Assembly (NCBI GenBank): GCA_029931535.1
Contig: JAQPZY010001638.1
Coordinates: 5,387,501 to 5,451,500, forward strand
Direction: 5' to 3'
From: Margaritifera margaritifera
Lineage: Eukaryota; Mollusca; Bivalvia; Unionida; Margaritiferidae
DNA: 64,000 nt
The translations under genes and the position numbers were made by a program. Under the pieces are notes generated by a model that saw nothing but the letters and a program-made list of their open reading frames with translations, was not told where the DNA came from and made no database searches. This document shows, piece by piece, positions 1 through 13,639 of this stretch; the first letter of the stretch is position 1; each line of letters opens with the position of its first letter.

Positions 1-1110
1 ATAAATGACCTCAAGCAGTTGATCAAGGTAGAATAATAGGATCTGTACGTATAGATTTCATGAAAGCTTTTGACATGGGGAATCATGAAGTCCTTTTGAT
101 CAAAGTGAAGATTTACCAATGTGATATGCAGAATCAAATGGTTTATTTCGTACTTAAATGAGAGGACAAAACATGTTTATGTAAATGACGCTCTGTCTAA
201 ACATGAAACAGATAGATATGGAGCCCCGCTAGTCCCAATTCTAGGTCCACTACTATTTATTAATGATCAATAAATTTTATTGGGGGACTCAATTTCATCT
301 ACATGTCTATATGCAGATGACACAACATTATTAGACGTCCAAAACACAAAGCGTGAATTGGAAATTTCTTTACAGGCTGCCCTAAACAATCGGGACAACT
401 GGTGCACAAACAATGGCGTGATAGTTAATACTGGTAAAACTAAAATATTACTTATCTCAACATGGCAAAAATGAACAAATCTTGATAGTGATTAAGTATG
501 TCAAATATAGAAGGATATAGATTTGCAAATGGTCTGTCATGATAGAATACTTCGTGTTTTTGTAGGTAATGATCTATCATGGACTGAACATATCAAATAT
601 ATCAGTAAAAAAGTTAATTCAAGTTTATGGTCTCAGTAGGATAAGACATTTTCTTCCAGAAAGACACAGGAAACTATCTGATAATAGTTACATACAACCC
701 TATTGATATTACTGTAATACTGTATAAAGTAATTCAAATGACACAAACATAGCAAAGCTAGCACGTCTTCATAAAGAGCATCCAGGCTAAAATAAGACCA
801 AACATAAAGCAGGGGAAACTTAGCCGATAAGTTAAAAATATTACCTATTAAAGACCCAATCCACTGAGAAAAGCTAAGTAAAATACAAGATATCCAATAA
901 ATGTGATCCTGTCTATTTGCAGTCACTATTCCAGTACAGGCAAACGGGTAACACTCCCCACCCGAGACCCATGTCTACCAAACATAAAATTCCCAAACCA
1001 AATATGGAATTATTCAAAAGAAGTTTCCAGCACTCGAGAACTTTGCTCTGGATAGGCCTTATTCACACAATACGGCATACACGGATAACACTGTTCGTGA
1101 ATCATCAATG
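1..1110 (+). pseudogene. Decayed non-LTR retrotransposon reverse transcriptase (RT to C-terminal end)
   Basis: The + strand reads, in broken frames, like the second half of a LINE-type reverse transcriptase. Visible pieces in order: a DFMKAFDM stretch at about 54-77 (RT palm region), a degraded substrate-loop segment with ILGPLLFIND near 238-267, the catalytic YADD at 310-321, a KVNSSLW-type thumb segment near 610-635, and the C-terminal IPKPNMELFKRSFQ motif at about 989-1030. Stops and frame changes separate all of these, and the 5' half lies outside the window. Seen: the motifs and stops. Known: the order palm, YADD, thumb and C-terminal IPKP/F/W motif is usual for CR1/Jockey-like elements. 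It is a fossil, not a working enzyme. The exact clade is not resolved. Confidence 0.8.
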
Positions 1111-1747
1111 AAGATGTCGTCGAACAAAGGCCTTGAAGCTCCGTCATGGTAAGGACATGATGATGCGAACAGTTACTTCGTCGTATTGAAAAAAATGAGA
1201 AATATTTTGGAAAAATAAATATAGATACGGTTGAAATGTGAAGTCTTTTACATAGGGCATTTGAAAGATGAACTAAGAACGAGAATGACAGTACATCAAC
1301 AGCAAACAGGAACAGAAAACTCAAATATTTAAAAGTTAGTAAACATTTACATAACTATTCTGGAGGAAACTTTAAAGTCTTTATTTACTGATAATGAATA
1401 TTTAAGACAAGAAAAGAAACTTTATTTCATATGCACTCTATTGTCAGACCTTTATAGTTTTAGCGGTTGAGATGAATGTATTTAATGGATTTTGTTTAGA
1501 CAGAATTCCAGTAATTCTATCGTTTATAGGTGTAAAATTTAATTATAAGGATTGACGAGTTTCTTTTTTTGAACTTTAGTGACGTATGAACCGAAAGAAA
1601 TCGGTACAAACTTTAGTATGATCCAGTTTAGACAGGATTTTTTTCGGTTTAAACTTTAAACTAAATTTAAAGAGGAAAAGGCCAATCCTTAAACCACACC
1701 TGCATGCAAATAAACAAAGGGTGGGGGACTTTTTTTCTTTCATTTAA

Positions 1748-1831
1748 ACATACATACATACATACATACATACATACATACATACATACATACATACATA
1801 CATACATACATACATACATACATACATACAT
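1748..1831. repeat. (ACAT)n microsatellite
   Basis: About 21 perfect tetranucleotide copies. Open frames across it on both strands (HTYI and MYVC repeats) are artefacts of the repeat. Confidence 0.98.
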
Positions 1832-2099
1832 TAACACACACCTATATATAATCACACGTCCCATTACAGAGACCACAGGAGGAATAGGTAGTGGTTTTAA
1901 GACCCTTTTGTTTTTTTAAAGACAAACATACACAACGAACAAACACATACAAATACAAACATAAAACAGCGAAGTAATTTTGGCAATAGAGATAAGTATT
2001 CTGCTTCTAGTATCATGGCTGGCTCTGGAAAAGGTCATTGGTTAAAAAAAAGGTAAACTTTAGTCGAGACCATACTTTAAAAATAATATTCTTGATTTT

Positions 2100-2400
2100 G
2101 TTAGTCTCCGCTAAATTCAGTTTCAGTTTCAAAATGTTAGTATTGCTTTCAGTTTTGGTCATAGAAATATATATCGTGAGGTTGTTTTAACCTCCGTTAA
2201 ATTCAGTGTCAGTTTCGGAATTTTAGTACAACTTTTAGTCTCGGCCATTTTTTGAAATATAAAATGCTCCGTTTTTTGTCTCCGCTAAATTCAGTGTCAG
2301 TTTTGGAATTGTAGGTCGAATTTTAGTCCATAGTTTTTAATGTAATATTCCGAATTGTTTCTAGTATCGGGTTCAGAATTTTAGAATTACGTTAAGTTTA
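2100..2400 (+). repeat. Degenerate tandem repeat, about 87 bp period
   Basis: The phrase CTCCGCTAAATTCAGT followed by CAGTTT..GGAATTTTAG recurs near 2,107, 2,192 and 2,280, with a weaker further copy. The copies are diverged. No coding potential seen. Confidence 0.7.
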
Positions 2401-2915
2401 GGCAATTTTAACTAATTGTTACTAATTTTACAAAAATATGATGTACATTTTGTTTAAGAGCGCATGCGCGAATTTTTTACATTTCTGCTAAGGCATCATG
2501 CAGAGGGGTGATAGATGGATGCCAGCCGCCATTTTGAATTATACAATTTACATGGTAACCCTATATTAAGTCTATGTGAGTCCGATGGTATTTATATCAT
2601 CAGTGTAGTAAGGATTTGTGTTCGATTCAATGTTAAATTCCCATAACCGTCAGAATGACCCCTATGCTAATCCTATGAAGGTTTTAACATTAATTTTCCA
2701 TTACCACCAGAGTTGCCAAATCCAAAATGGTCTCCTAATATTAAATTCCCATAACCGCCAGAGTGGCTCATTTTAAGCCAGAATGGCCCCATTAACTACT
2801 TATGTATGTATGTATGTATGTACATTTTGGCTTAACTAGTTCTAATGATTAACGTACTACAAACAAAACTACGGATCTTTAAAGTAATAATGATGTGACA
2901 TTAGAACAGTTTTTC

Positions 2916-2918
<3 letters not shown>

Positions 2919-2982
<64 letters not shown>
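2919..2982. repeat. (AT)n microsatellite
   Basis: Perfect dinucleotide tract forming the left flank of the solo LTR. Confidence 0.98.
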
Positions 2983-3967
<985 letters not shown>

Positions 3968-4472
3968 AATTCTGATGATGTGATTGAAAATTGTTTCTTA
4001 ATGGTCGGTCGTATATTTCTAAATACTTTAGCCGTTGTCAAATTAGTAATATCAATGTAAGTTTTATGGAATGTAGAATGTTTAAAGGAAAACTATCTGT
4101 TTTACGCTTGTTGTGATAAATTTAACGTCTAGGGTCCTTTATTTGAGTGACTTATTTTATCGGCTTTGTATAACAGCCAGTTTTTGTAATAACTAATGAC
4201 ATTCTCGAATTAATACAATTTTCTGTCTAATTGGATGTGTTATTATCACACATTGAACCATTAATATGGCTAATGTCAGCGACTGAGTTAGAAGTTCACG
4301 AAAAATTGGAAGCAAACTTAAGAGGCTCATCATATTAGGGGTAAAAGGACAATGATTGGGCGAGGGAAACCAATTTTATGGCACAATTAGACTTTTTATA
4401 AATTCCTTAGAGAGTAGGAGGGGAGATAGGTATGGGAGATATTTGCTGTACGACATATATGCATGTAGTTAC

Positions 4473-4622
4473 GTTTGGTTTGACTTGGTGCTTTACGGCA
4501 CAGCAATACAAGTTGGTTATATAATGCAATGACGATTGGAGAAAATGCCTTGGCCAAGGCCACACCACGGTTACCGACCAGGGCTGATCGATTCCAATTT
4601 AGGCACGATGAGTCACAGGGTT
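4473..4622 (-). mobile_element. tRNA-derived SINE, 5'-truncated
   Basis: Read on the minus strand it has a central GTGTGGCCTTGGCCAAGGCA motif and a 3' tail resembling GTGCCGTAAAGCACCAAGTC. The same central and tail motifs occur in the SINE at 42,648-42,835, and the tail occurs at 38,833-39,010. The tRNA-like head is mostly missing here. The CTTGGNCAAGGCA segment resembles the conserved central domain of CORE-type SINEs (inference). Confidence 0.72.
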
Positions 4623-4626
4623 TCCT

Positions 4627-4700
4627 ATGTAGTTATGTACGTATGGATGTATATATGCATGTATGTTTATATGTATGCATGCATGTATATATGTATGTAT
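4627..4700. repeat. Degenerate (TGTA)n microsatellite
   Basis: Interrupted TGTA/TGCA tetranucleotides directly beside the tRNA-head side of the minus-strand SINE. Confidence 0.85.
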
Positions 4701-4959
4701 AGGACTTAACAGCACATCAGCAAAATCCTGGCTAAATAGTACCGAGTAAAAGTTTGGTCATAACAATTATAAAGCAAAATATTGCTAAAATCTTTAAGAC
4801 GAAAACCATTCCGAATAAAAAATAAACATGTATTTCTATAAGACAGAGGCTAAAAACGAACAAGTTCTATTTTAAAATAAATAAAAATAAAATGATATCA
4901 AATAAAAGATGAGTTTAATATTTTAATCCTTAAATTACTGAGGCAATTTTTAAAAAATT

Positions 4960-5215
4960 GTTTTTAGATAAACCCTATTTTTTGTTTTTTTAAAGTCCAA
5001 GATTATCTTTCGTGCCACACTATCAAAAAGCTTCTTCATCGAATTGACATAAAACAAATCTGCTGTCTCGGTGGGTGGAAATCGATACACTTGACAAAAA
5101 TGTGCTCCACCGTCAGTAGGCACTGGCAAGGCATGCAATCTGGTCGATGTTGACCAATGGGTGTGTCCTATACGCGAGCGATTTGTTCTATACGATGGAC
5201 GGCATTCTCACTTAA
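4960..5215 (-). pseudogene. C-terminal tail of a non-LTR retrotransposon ORF2 (frameshifted)
   Basis: Minus-strand translation gives RIGHTHWSTSTRLHA, then in a second frame CMPCQCLLTVEHIFVKC, then back in the first frame YVNSMKKLF and ILDFKK. The order RIGHT-H, C-x2-C...LT..EHI...C and a final LF...ILDF block is the usual C-terminal end of Jockey-type ORF2 proteins, following the RNase H domain. At least two frameshifts separate the blocks. No RT motif is seen next to it, so this is a 5'-truncated dead copy. Confidence in the family is moderate to good because three consecutive motifs agree in order. Confidence 0.7.
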
Positions 5216-5887
5216 TAAGATATACAGTGGAACCTGTGTAATTCAGTCACGAAAGAAACCAAAAATTGAATCCTACCGGGCAGTGAGCAGGAATTCCCCG
5301 GTGTTGAATCTGTTAAAGGTCTCGCACACATATTCGGATGTAACTTCCTGGTTCAACACATCAATTTAAATAGACAGGGTAAATCCTAGCAACAAACAAC
5401 AATATAGAAACGGTGGTTTTCCACTTGCAATTATTTTAACGGATAGAAATTAAACTATTATATTCAACGTTCTATAAAAGAAGATAAAATCCTTTCACAG
5501 CAATAAAACAAACATTTTCACAGCAATCCAATTTTAAACAAGGAAGTTATTCTTCTTTTATAAGAAGTTTTCAAGGGAAGTAAATCTTGATGGAATAAAT
5601 TTATAAAGACTTCCTTATTAAAAAAATAACAAATTGGTGGAAGCGCCGAATTAGTATCATTCCATCTGCCAGAACGAGATATGTATAGTCTAATATACTG
5701 TCATGAAAAAAAGCGCTCGAGTGTGTGATGGTGAGATAGAATGATTCTTGCACCAAAATACGGGATCTGCAAAGAAAATGAAAATTGATATTTGAAAATG
5801 TATCTTATTCATAAATATGAAAGTTGGCTTCTTATAATGTAATCACGCGCTTGCCTACGAAATGCACATATATAAATATGATTGTAA

Positions 5888-5929
5888 ACACACACACACA
5901 CACACGCACACGCACACGCACACACACAT
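5888..5929. repeat. (CA)n/(CACACG)n microsatellite
   Basis: Mixed CA and CG dinucleotides at the 5' edge of the next LINE fragment. Confidence 0.95.
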
Positions 5930-6029
5930 ATAGTGTTTTGCATCTTTTCTGCTCCTCGAAAATTCTGCTATGTTTCATCCCCACGACGGGTGGAAATATC
6001 ATAGTTCGGGGGCAGCTAATTCATATACT

Positions 6030-7218
6030 TTATATCTGTTATTGTTTGCTGATGATACGGTGATATTTTCAGAGACGTCAGATGGTCTTACAAGCATCCG
6101 TAGATAAGTCACATGCATACTGTATAAGATGGAATAAATTTGTATATATTGATAAAACAAAGGTTATGATTTTTAACAAAAGAGTCAGAATACTAGACAT
6201 TTTATTTAAGTACTGAGATCTCTTGCTAGACATTGTGGATAATTTAAATTATTTAGGACTTGTTTTTACCAACAGAGGCTTGTTTCGATGAGCTACAGAT
6301 ACTATTGCTGGCACAGGTATCAAAGCAATGAACGTACTTTTGAATAATACTAATAATCTACAATGTCCAGTGAATATAATGTGTGATTTATTTGATCCTT
6401 TTGTACTCCAAAGTTTTAAATTGCTGTGAAATTTGGGATCTTTTAAAAAAAAATGAAAATATAGAACTGGTACATAGAAAATATTGCAAGTGGTTATTAA
6501 ATGTTAAACTATCTACCAGCAATACGTTTTTATATGTAGAGTTGGGACGATATCCACTTTATGTAAATATATATGTGCGCACCATTAAGTACCGGCTCAA
6601 ATTGATAAACACAGAAAATTGTATTCTTCGAAAAATATACCAATTAATGCTTACCGATTGCGAAGGAAAGAATTATAAAAACTCCTTTTCTAATGTGAGA
6701 AAGATGCTATTGATCTCAGGCTTTAGAGAGTCCGGTATTACCCTAATTCAGTACAGATATTTTCCTTATTATCGCCTTTTAACCAGAGACTAAAATACAT
6801 ATTTCATTTTGACTTGAGTTCAGCAGTTGCTTCGAAAACTTAATATATGTATAAAGCTATAAAAGATCTCTTCGAAACCGCTTCCTATCTTAGAATAATT
6901 GCTAATGCCAACCACAGAAAGGTTTTAAGTAAATTAAGGGTTTCATCACACCCATTAAGTATCGAGACTGGTAGATAGTTAGGAAATGAACGACATGAAA
7001 GGAAATGTGAAATTGGTGTAAATAATGATGTCGAAGATGAATATCATTTTGTCTTAATCTCTCCTCTATATCTCTCACTTAGAAAATCTTTTATTGATCT
7101 TTATTATGTGCAGAAACCAAGTATGTATAAACTATTACAATTATTTAAAATGAAGATTCAACAACTGTAAAAACCCTAGGTAAATATGTGTATAATGCAA
7201 TAATGCATTCCAACTTAG

Positions 7219-7274
<56 letters not shown>

Positions 7275-7410
7275 AATTTATGTGTACACAGATTTTCTAT
7301 CGGCATTATTCATTCATTTATTCATTCAGTTATGCAGCAATGTATTATATAAGTATTATGTATTGTATTGACTATGTGCTTTTTTGCATAAAGTTCTGTT
7401 CTGTTCTGTA
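6030..7410 (+). pseudogene. 5'-truncated non-LTR retrotransposon with intact 3' tail repeat
   Basis: The fragment opens just before a catalytic FADD at 6045-6056, followed by the segment ...KTKVMIFNKR (about 6155-6185) typical after the RT active site. A 136-codon open stretch at 6383-6793 contains a VLNCCEIW-type motif, HRKYCKWLL and ELGRYPLYV, which are usual landmarks of the C-terminal part of this LINE group. A final block DEYHFVL...PLY..LR near 7,030-7,080 is the usual EDE.HF..CP.Y end. After the stop come a (TC)n tract (7221-7272) and a 3' UTR ending in three TTCTG copies (7393-7409), the short tandem 3' tail seen in non-LTR elements. Frameshifts occur between blocks, so it is dead. The long open frame is a remnant, not a host gene. 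Confidence 0.82.
7221..7272. repeat. (TC)n microsatellite
   Basis: Perfect dinucleotide tract within the 3' part of the LINE fragment. Confidence 0.97.
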
Positions 7411-10400
7411 ACTTTGTTAAATAATAGTGTAATGGTCATACGCTGTCATCGATGCACTTTTGCTAATTTATAGCTATCGGCCATTGATATGGGCTTATTG
7501 TTTCCAATCTATTTGACTCCTATCTGTTTAAAGTAGACAAATTAGAAATAAATTATTAACTTGGCAGCCGAACGGGTTTTAACAAAATAAAAATTGCAGA
7601 CTTGCAAGTTACGTTTGATCCTGACAGACAAATACTTTGCTACTTTGACGTAATGGATATATATATATATATATAAAATGCTCATCTTTGTTACAAGGTA
7701 GATAAATTAATTTTACACTTTGTACGCATTTGGTATTTATATGTGTCTAGATTGAAAAAAAAATATTTTAAAAAATTGCGCACCAGAGACATTACAGATC
7801 CAGTTAGTGTGACATTGCGGTGTTGATTAATGACGCATCAATGGTATTTATTTCCTCAACAAATTTCCACGAGCCCTAAAATCTAACTCCACTGTCCCCA
7901 ATGACTCTTTAACAGAAATTCAGCATTAACTTCATGGTCGTCTGGTAATAAAGTTCTCACTCTGTGATGTCCTTTTTTTATACCTCCATTCGTGGCTACA
8001 TGTTTGGTCATTTTGTTACCAACCTTTGAGCTACAACCTCTATCCAGCATATTGCCCGAATTTGAAGGTTCATTTTCAAACTCCGCCTCCCACTCCCCTC
8101 TTCCCCAAGACTTTTCACCTGCTCCATAAAACAGAGTTCAGGTTTATAACTTCTTTTTTCATTGGATTGAGTTACTATATAATTTGTGATGTTTTAAGTG
8201 CATTTATTGTTCGAGTTTTTCTGTCGAGAAACTAGATTAGCCTCAAAAAAGGCATTATAGCATACGAAACCATATAGTTAGGAATCTGAGTGCATCTTAT
8301 CGCAAGGTGTTGATGTATAGCCCACAATTTAAGTACAGTAATATATTGAGTCCATTTTATTACAACATTAGTCATACATTGCCAGAGACATTTACTCTAG
8401 AGTTCATATTGCACCTCTCGGAGAGGCCTTGTCAAAGCTGAGTATATGTTATCCTCCCGAATAGAGAGGCTTAATTGAAATCTAGCTGGTGTAATTTATG
8501 AAACTTTTAACAACAATATTTCTTTTACTCCTCTCCCGCTGGAGAAACCATTGACTAGAATAATTTCGTGTCAGAGCTTTTTGAAGTGATCGATATATAA
8601 ACTCTTTTAGTCGACGAACTAAAACTATCTTTCATGCGCATTCCACGATCTGCTGTTTTCCTAAGCCGGTGAGGATTCTGGTGGAATATTACCCAGTCTT
8701 AGGCCCGCATTCATGTTCACAAGCAACTAATCTAGTTATCTAATCTTAATTGGCTGCACGGTTCAACCCTGATGACAATATTAAGAAGACATCAGAAAGT
8801 CTTATATCCGAAGTTAAAAAAAATGAAGGATCCCACTCAAACAATATTTAATCTATCCACAAGAATTATTCGCTAAACAAGAGCACAAAGTGAAATTTGG
8901 AATGCGGTATTCATTTAACTTCTAAAAGGAGTCTGTGTTCATTGTCCCATTTACTTTAGGTTGTGACTTGCAGTCTGAAAACCCGTAAGCAAGGTTTTGT
9001 CTCTGAAGACGGCGGATATTGTTAGGTACTTAGAATTAAATAAATGAGTCCGTCTGGGGACGAATTGAATGCACTTGATTTTTCCAGTTTCAAATTATAG
9101 GGTCAGCCAATACAAAAGACCTTTCGGCCTGTTGTTCTACTTGAACTCTGAATGACTTTCAGTACAGTCTCAGGAATTCCAGGATTCTGATAAAATATGC
9201 ATTTGTATATAGGTTTTATTTCCGTAAACAATGTCCATAGTGACCACTCCACTGTCCCCGATGACTCATTTAGGGGTAATCTACATAAGAGTCACCGTCT
9301 TCTGGCAATTAAGGATTATCGCTTGTAAAGCAATTAGGGATTATCGCTTATAAAATGTTCAAACATTTTAATGTTTAAAAATGTATATTCCTTATACATA
9401 AAGATCCAAAAGATCCAAAATCACTGCAAATTTGTAAGTCAGTGTGCATTTTCTTGCGCTACTATTAGTTGAATACCTATCCCAAGTAATGGTCATTACT
9501 TAGAAAAGTATGGGGAAAAAGTACCCTATTACCAACTATTCATAAAATAATAGCTGTACGAGTATTTAAGCATTCGTCAAATTTATTCAGGGTGAAGATT
9601 ATAGAGTCCTCTCATCAAATACACAAAGACAACTGTATGTTGGTGAGTGAAATTTTTCACCGTGATACAATTACTGAGATATAAATCGCTTATTTTTATA
9701 TGATAATCATAAAGAATTTCTCATAAACCATTTATGACGCTCAGTGACCAGAATAAATGTAGAATCTATCTGAATCATCTAGACGTAGTTAATTTAAGTT
9801 TCACTTGTTTGACCTTGACACTCGTCCACTGTGTAGTGCAACATTAGTTACGAGGGACGAATTCCAATTGGCCTCGTCCTGATCTAAATTCAGGCCGCAT
9901 AATATAATTTCACTGTTTCCGATGGTTTGTTGGGCAGAATTTCGTACGAATTGCACGGTTAAGTGGCAATAAATCTGACACCAATTTTCTTCTTGTTCTC
10001 TCATTTATGTCGTCCTACAGATCACTTCATGATCAACTCTTCCACTTAAACCATCTCGACAGGAGGTCGTTGTCATGCAATCAACACATTAAATCGTACA
10101 CGGCTGGTCATGTGTCCCCATTCGCGAGGGATAATTTCTGATCAGAAGAATTACGTTGTAATGCAGTGATTTGGTCAGTGAAATCCAATTGTAAATCATT
10201 TCTTATGACTGACTTACTTTATTTTCTCACTCAATTTCAATATTACATACTAACGAAAGAACACTTAAAGAAACATTAACAACACACAAATCATTTCAAT
10301 ACACATATAAAGGTACAAGGATTGTCATTAGACCCCCGCATTAAGAACTAAGGTTACATTGCTCCAGCCTTAATTATAAGTTTGAGAACAGAAGGTCTGA

Positions 10401-11460
10401 TCCTTGATTGGTATGTACAACATGGAAAGTACAAGAATATATGTCTCGTTTTAAATTTTTTGTTGTTGTTGTTCTTGTTGAGAACATCCAACAATTTAGA
10501 CATAAGTTGACAGCATGCGATAAAAATATGCAGTAAAACGTATAAATGATGTTAAAAAGAATACTAAATACTGTTTACAATTTTCAAGAATTAACGTTCG
10601 TATAAAATGGTACACAAGTCTTCATGGCCGTTACAATTGGACAACGTAGACCAATATTTGAATATAGAACTCAATCATCAAAAAAAAATGTAAAGTTTCA
10701 TTCTCGCTAACGTAACATCCAAGAAATGTCTGTGTTGCAAGAATGTTTATAATATCTTAGAACTATTCAGCAACAGAAAATTAGATAGAAGAGCAGCAAA
10801 CCTCTATTTACCGATGGATATGAACGCTTCTCAGAATAGTACTACAAATATGAGGAGAAAGATGAAATGGCGTGCATGAAAGGAAGGATGGATGGATGGA
10901 TGAACGGAAACATTATACCGTGACTTATTATGAAAATCAAATTCAGTTTGCAAAAGAAAACTCATTATATTTGGTAGAAAATTAAGTAAAAGAGCTTGAA
11001 AGGGTTCAAAAACTTTCCAATAGAACATCAGAAATAATGTGACTCGACACACAACGCAAAATGAATAATTCTCGCTGAATTTGCGTCACTTCAATCAGGT
11101 ACAAAAGAATTAATCCTTAGTCCTGAATCAAAAACATTATTTTTCATATTTTTAACTATATGATTTAAGCACATAGGATACTATAAGTCATACTACTAAA
11201 ATGTTGCCTTAGAAGGACATTATTGACCATGCATATAGTCAAATATATATTTGTCTCTTCTAAATCAAGACCTATATTACAGGACAAGAGCAAACTTTCT
11301 TGCTTAAGCAATTGCTAGTACAAGGACAGAAAATTAGTATTTGATTTAACATATTGCCAAGACACTGCACGCTCCTAGGGGGACATCATCATTTTAAACT
11401 TGTACCGTACGTTAAACATGAATTAAGCCATTAAACATGTGGAAAAGATATACAGCATGC
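7411..11460. other. Intergenic; diverged interspersed repeats, no gene seen
   Basis: No protein with recognisable motifs. Two diverged direct copies of a repeat beginning ACTCCACTGTCCCC lie at about 7,876-7,950 and 9,245-9,325, with a weaker relative near 9,910. A segment at about 10,140-10,210 is similar to 15,575-15,640. Short open frames at 8026-8235 and 9801-10004 look like chance. Confidence 0.6.
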
Positions 11461-11461
11461 A

Positions 11462-11566
11462 GGTATGTATGTATGTATGTATGTATGTATGTATGTATGT
11501 ATGTATGCATGTATGTATGTATGTATGTATGTATGTATGTATGTATGTATGTATGTATGTATGTAT
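11462..11566. repeat. (GTAT)n microsatellite
   Basis: About 26 tetranucleotide copies with one GCAT variant; followed at 11,673-11,688 by a 14 bp poly-G run. Confidence 0.97.
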
Positions 11567-11814
11567 TTGTTCGTGAATATAAGTAAGTACATGAGTAATT
11601 AAGCTGGAAGGAAAATAATGGAAATGGAAATAGTAGAGTAATATATACATATATATTGCTAGCGTACTCATGGCGGGGGGGGGGGGGGATTCATACATAA
11701 AAAAATAAGAACAGAATAACATGCTAAATAAAATACAAACATCTAGGAAATATAAGGAAATATTTACATTTGACTGGTACGTTTTCAATGAATTCCCATT
11801 GGTAGATATATACC

Positions 11815-13480
11815 ATAGATCCTAGATCTCATACCCTTTATTCACTTTAATTCGGTTTACCCTTGAATTAAAAAAAATAAATAAACAAATGGTTGATAGG
11901 TACGAATACCATAATTTTTCATTTTTCACAAAACCCTAGACCATTTAAAAAAAAAAATCAGAAATATCCTAGACAGCCAATTTAAAAAGTTTCCTAAAAA
12001 CTAGACCACCAATTTTTTTCTTTTCTTGTTCTACATAACCTTGACCCAAAAAAGTTGTTGGTAAAAATCATACAACGCCAATTTGTTAAAACTTTTCAAA
12101 GAACCTATTTTAAAACAAATTTCGTTTAATAATCCTCTACCATTAAAATTTTTCAAAACTCCTAGACTACCACTTTCAGTTACAAGGACAAGTCAATTTA
12201 AAATTTACATCTTGAATGAATCTCATGGCGACTTCAGCTGTAAACAAAATAAATCACTAAAACAAAGTCAACTATAGCTAAAACATATACAGAAAACTGA
12301 TAAAGATATTATTTCTATTTACTAGTCATAATTTCTAAGCTTTAACTGAATGCATTTTCATCACATCTTGACCAAAACTCGGGGTGATATCAGCTGTAAA
12401 CAGAATGAGCACCACAAATCAAAACACAAATACTACAAGCAAGATATTTATAAAAAAAACAGTTATAATGTCGTTTAGAATCAGAGTAAAAATAGCTACA
12501 AAAGACGTAATCATGTCATTTTTCTAGAACGAGAATATTCTCAGGAAAGTCAATAAGACGGAAATTTATACATAACAGGGGCTATTCACATACATTGAAA
12601 CAGGCAATGTTGGTATTCCTAACATCACAAACATTGATAGCTGATAAATTAATTCAGATGCATAAAATATCAACACAGACAGACAAACAGTCTTTTATAC
12701 AATCATATATATAGATAGCTGAGAAATTAAATCGTCTCTGATTGATACATAGTGCACAACCAGGAAGAGAAAACCAATCTTCATAAAGAGAGCTCGACAG
12801 GTACCCTTTTCCAACTCAAACTATATCCAACTACCATATTTGATTAGCGCCAATTTCTTGCATGTTTCCACCTAGTTTGAAACGAAATATTACAATCTTT
12901 TTGAAACTATACACTTTCGAATACCAATCAAAAAAACCTAAACAATTAAAACTGCCAAACTGGTACTTGTCGAGCACTCTATAATGAAGATTGGTTTTCT
13001 CTTTCTGATTCTAAAGGACATTAAACCTGTTTCTAAAGCTCTTAGTTGTAGTACTCATGTTTTGATTTGTGGAGCCTATTCTGTTTACATTTGATATTGC
13101 CCTGAAAATGCATTCAGTTTAATTCGCATTTGGATGGTCTAGGATTTTTTAATAAATGTTGTTGGTATAGGCTTGTTAGAAAACAATGTTAACATTGATT
13201 TTCTATGATTCTTTTTAGAAAAACTGGTAAAATTGGTGCTCAATGATTTTTTAAAAAGATATTATTGGTATAGGGTTTCTTTTTCAAACAAAAAATAATT
13301 AAAATTGGTGCTCCAGGATGTTTTGAACAGCTTTTAAGAATGGTGGCTAAGGTTTTCTTGAAAAATGAAAAATTATACTACTCGTACCTATTTGTCAGTC
13401 TTTTATTGTTTTTAACTCAGGGGTAAACCGGTTGAAAGTGGATAGTGCAGGGTATGTTGTTTAGGACTCGGGGTATCTAT
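11815..13480. mobile_element. Long inverted-repeat (foldback-type) element, about 1.67 kb
   Basis: The left end (11,815 on) and the reverse complement of the right end (13,480 back) match imperfectly from ATAGAT through a shared CATACCCT and CGGTTTACCC..GA(A/G)TTAAAAA, TAGGTACGA and ATAATTTTTCATTTTTCA. Near the centre, GAGAAAACCAATCTTCAT at about 12,765-12,785 is mirrored by ATGAAGATTGGTTTTCTC at about 12,988-13,006. The loop is roughly 12,830-12,955. The left arm is longer than the right and carries its own degenerate subrepeats (CCTAGACC.CCAATTT about every 50 bp). No transposase frame is visible, so it is non-autonomous. Class is not determined. Confidence 0.72.
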
Positions 13481-13563
13481 CCACTCCTGTCTTAGCTTTT
13501 CTTACCAGCATAGAGAGTCTTACAGTTTTAAATATGTTGTATGACAGATGATATAATATGGGT

Positions 13564-13564
<1 letters not shown>

Positions 13565-13632
<68 letters not shown>
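13565..13632. repeat. (AT)n microsatellite
   Basis: Perfect tract separating the foldback element from the reverse-strand LINE 3' end. Confidence 0.98.
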
Positions 13633-13635
<3 letters not shown>

Positions 13636-13639
13636 TTCT

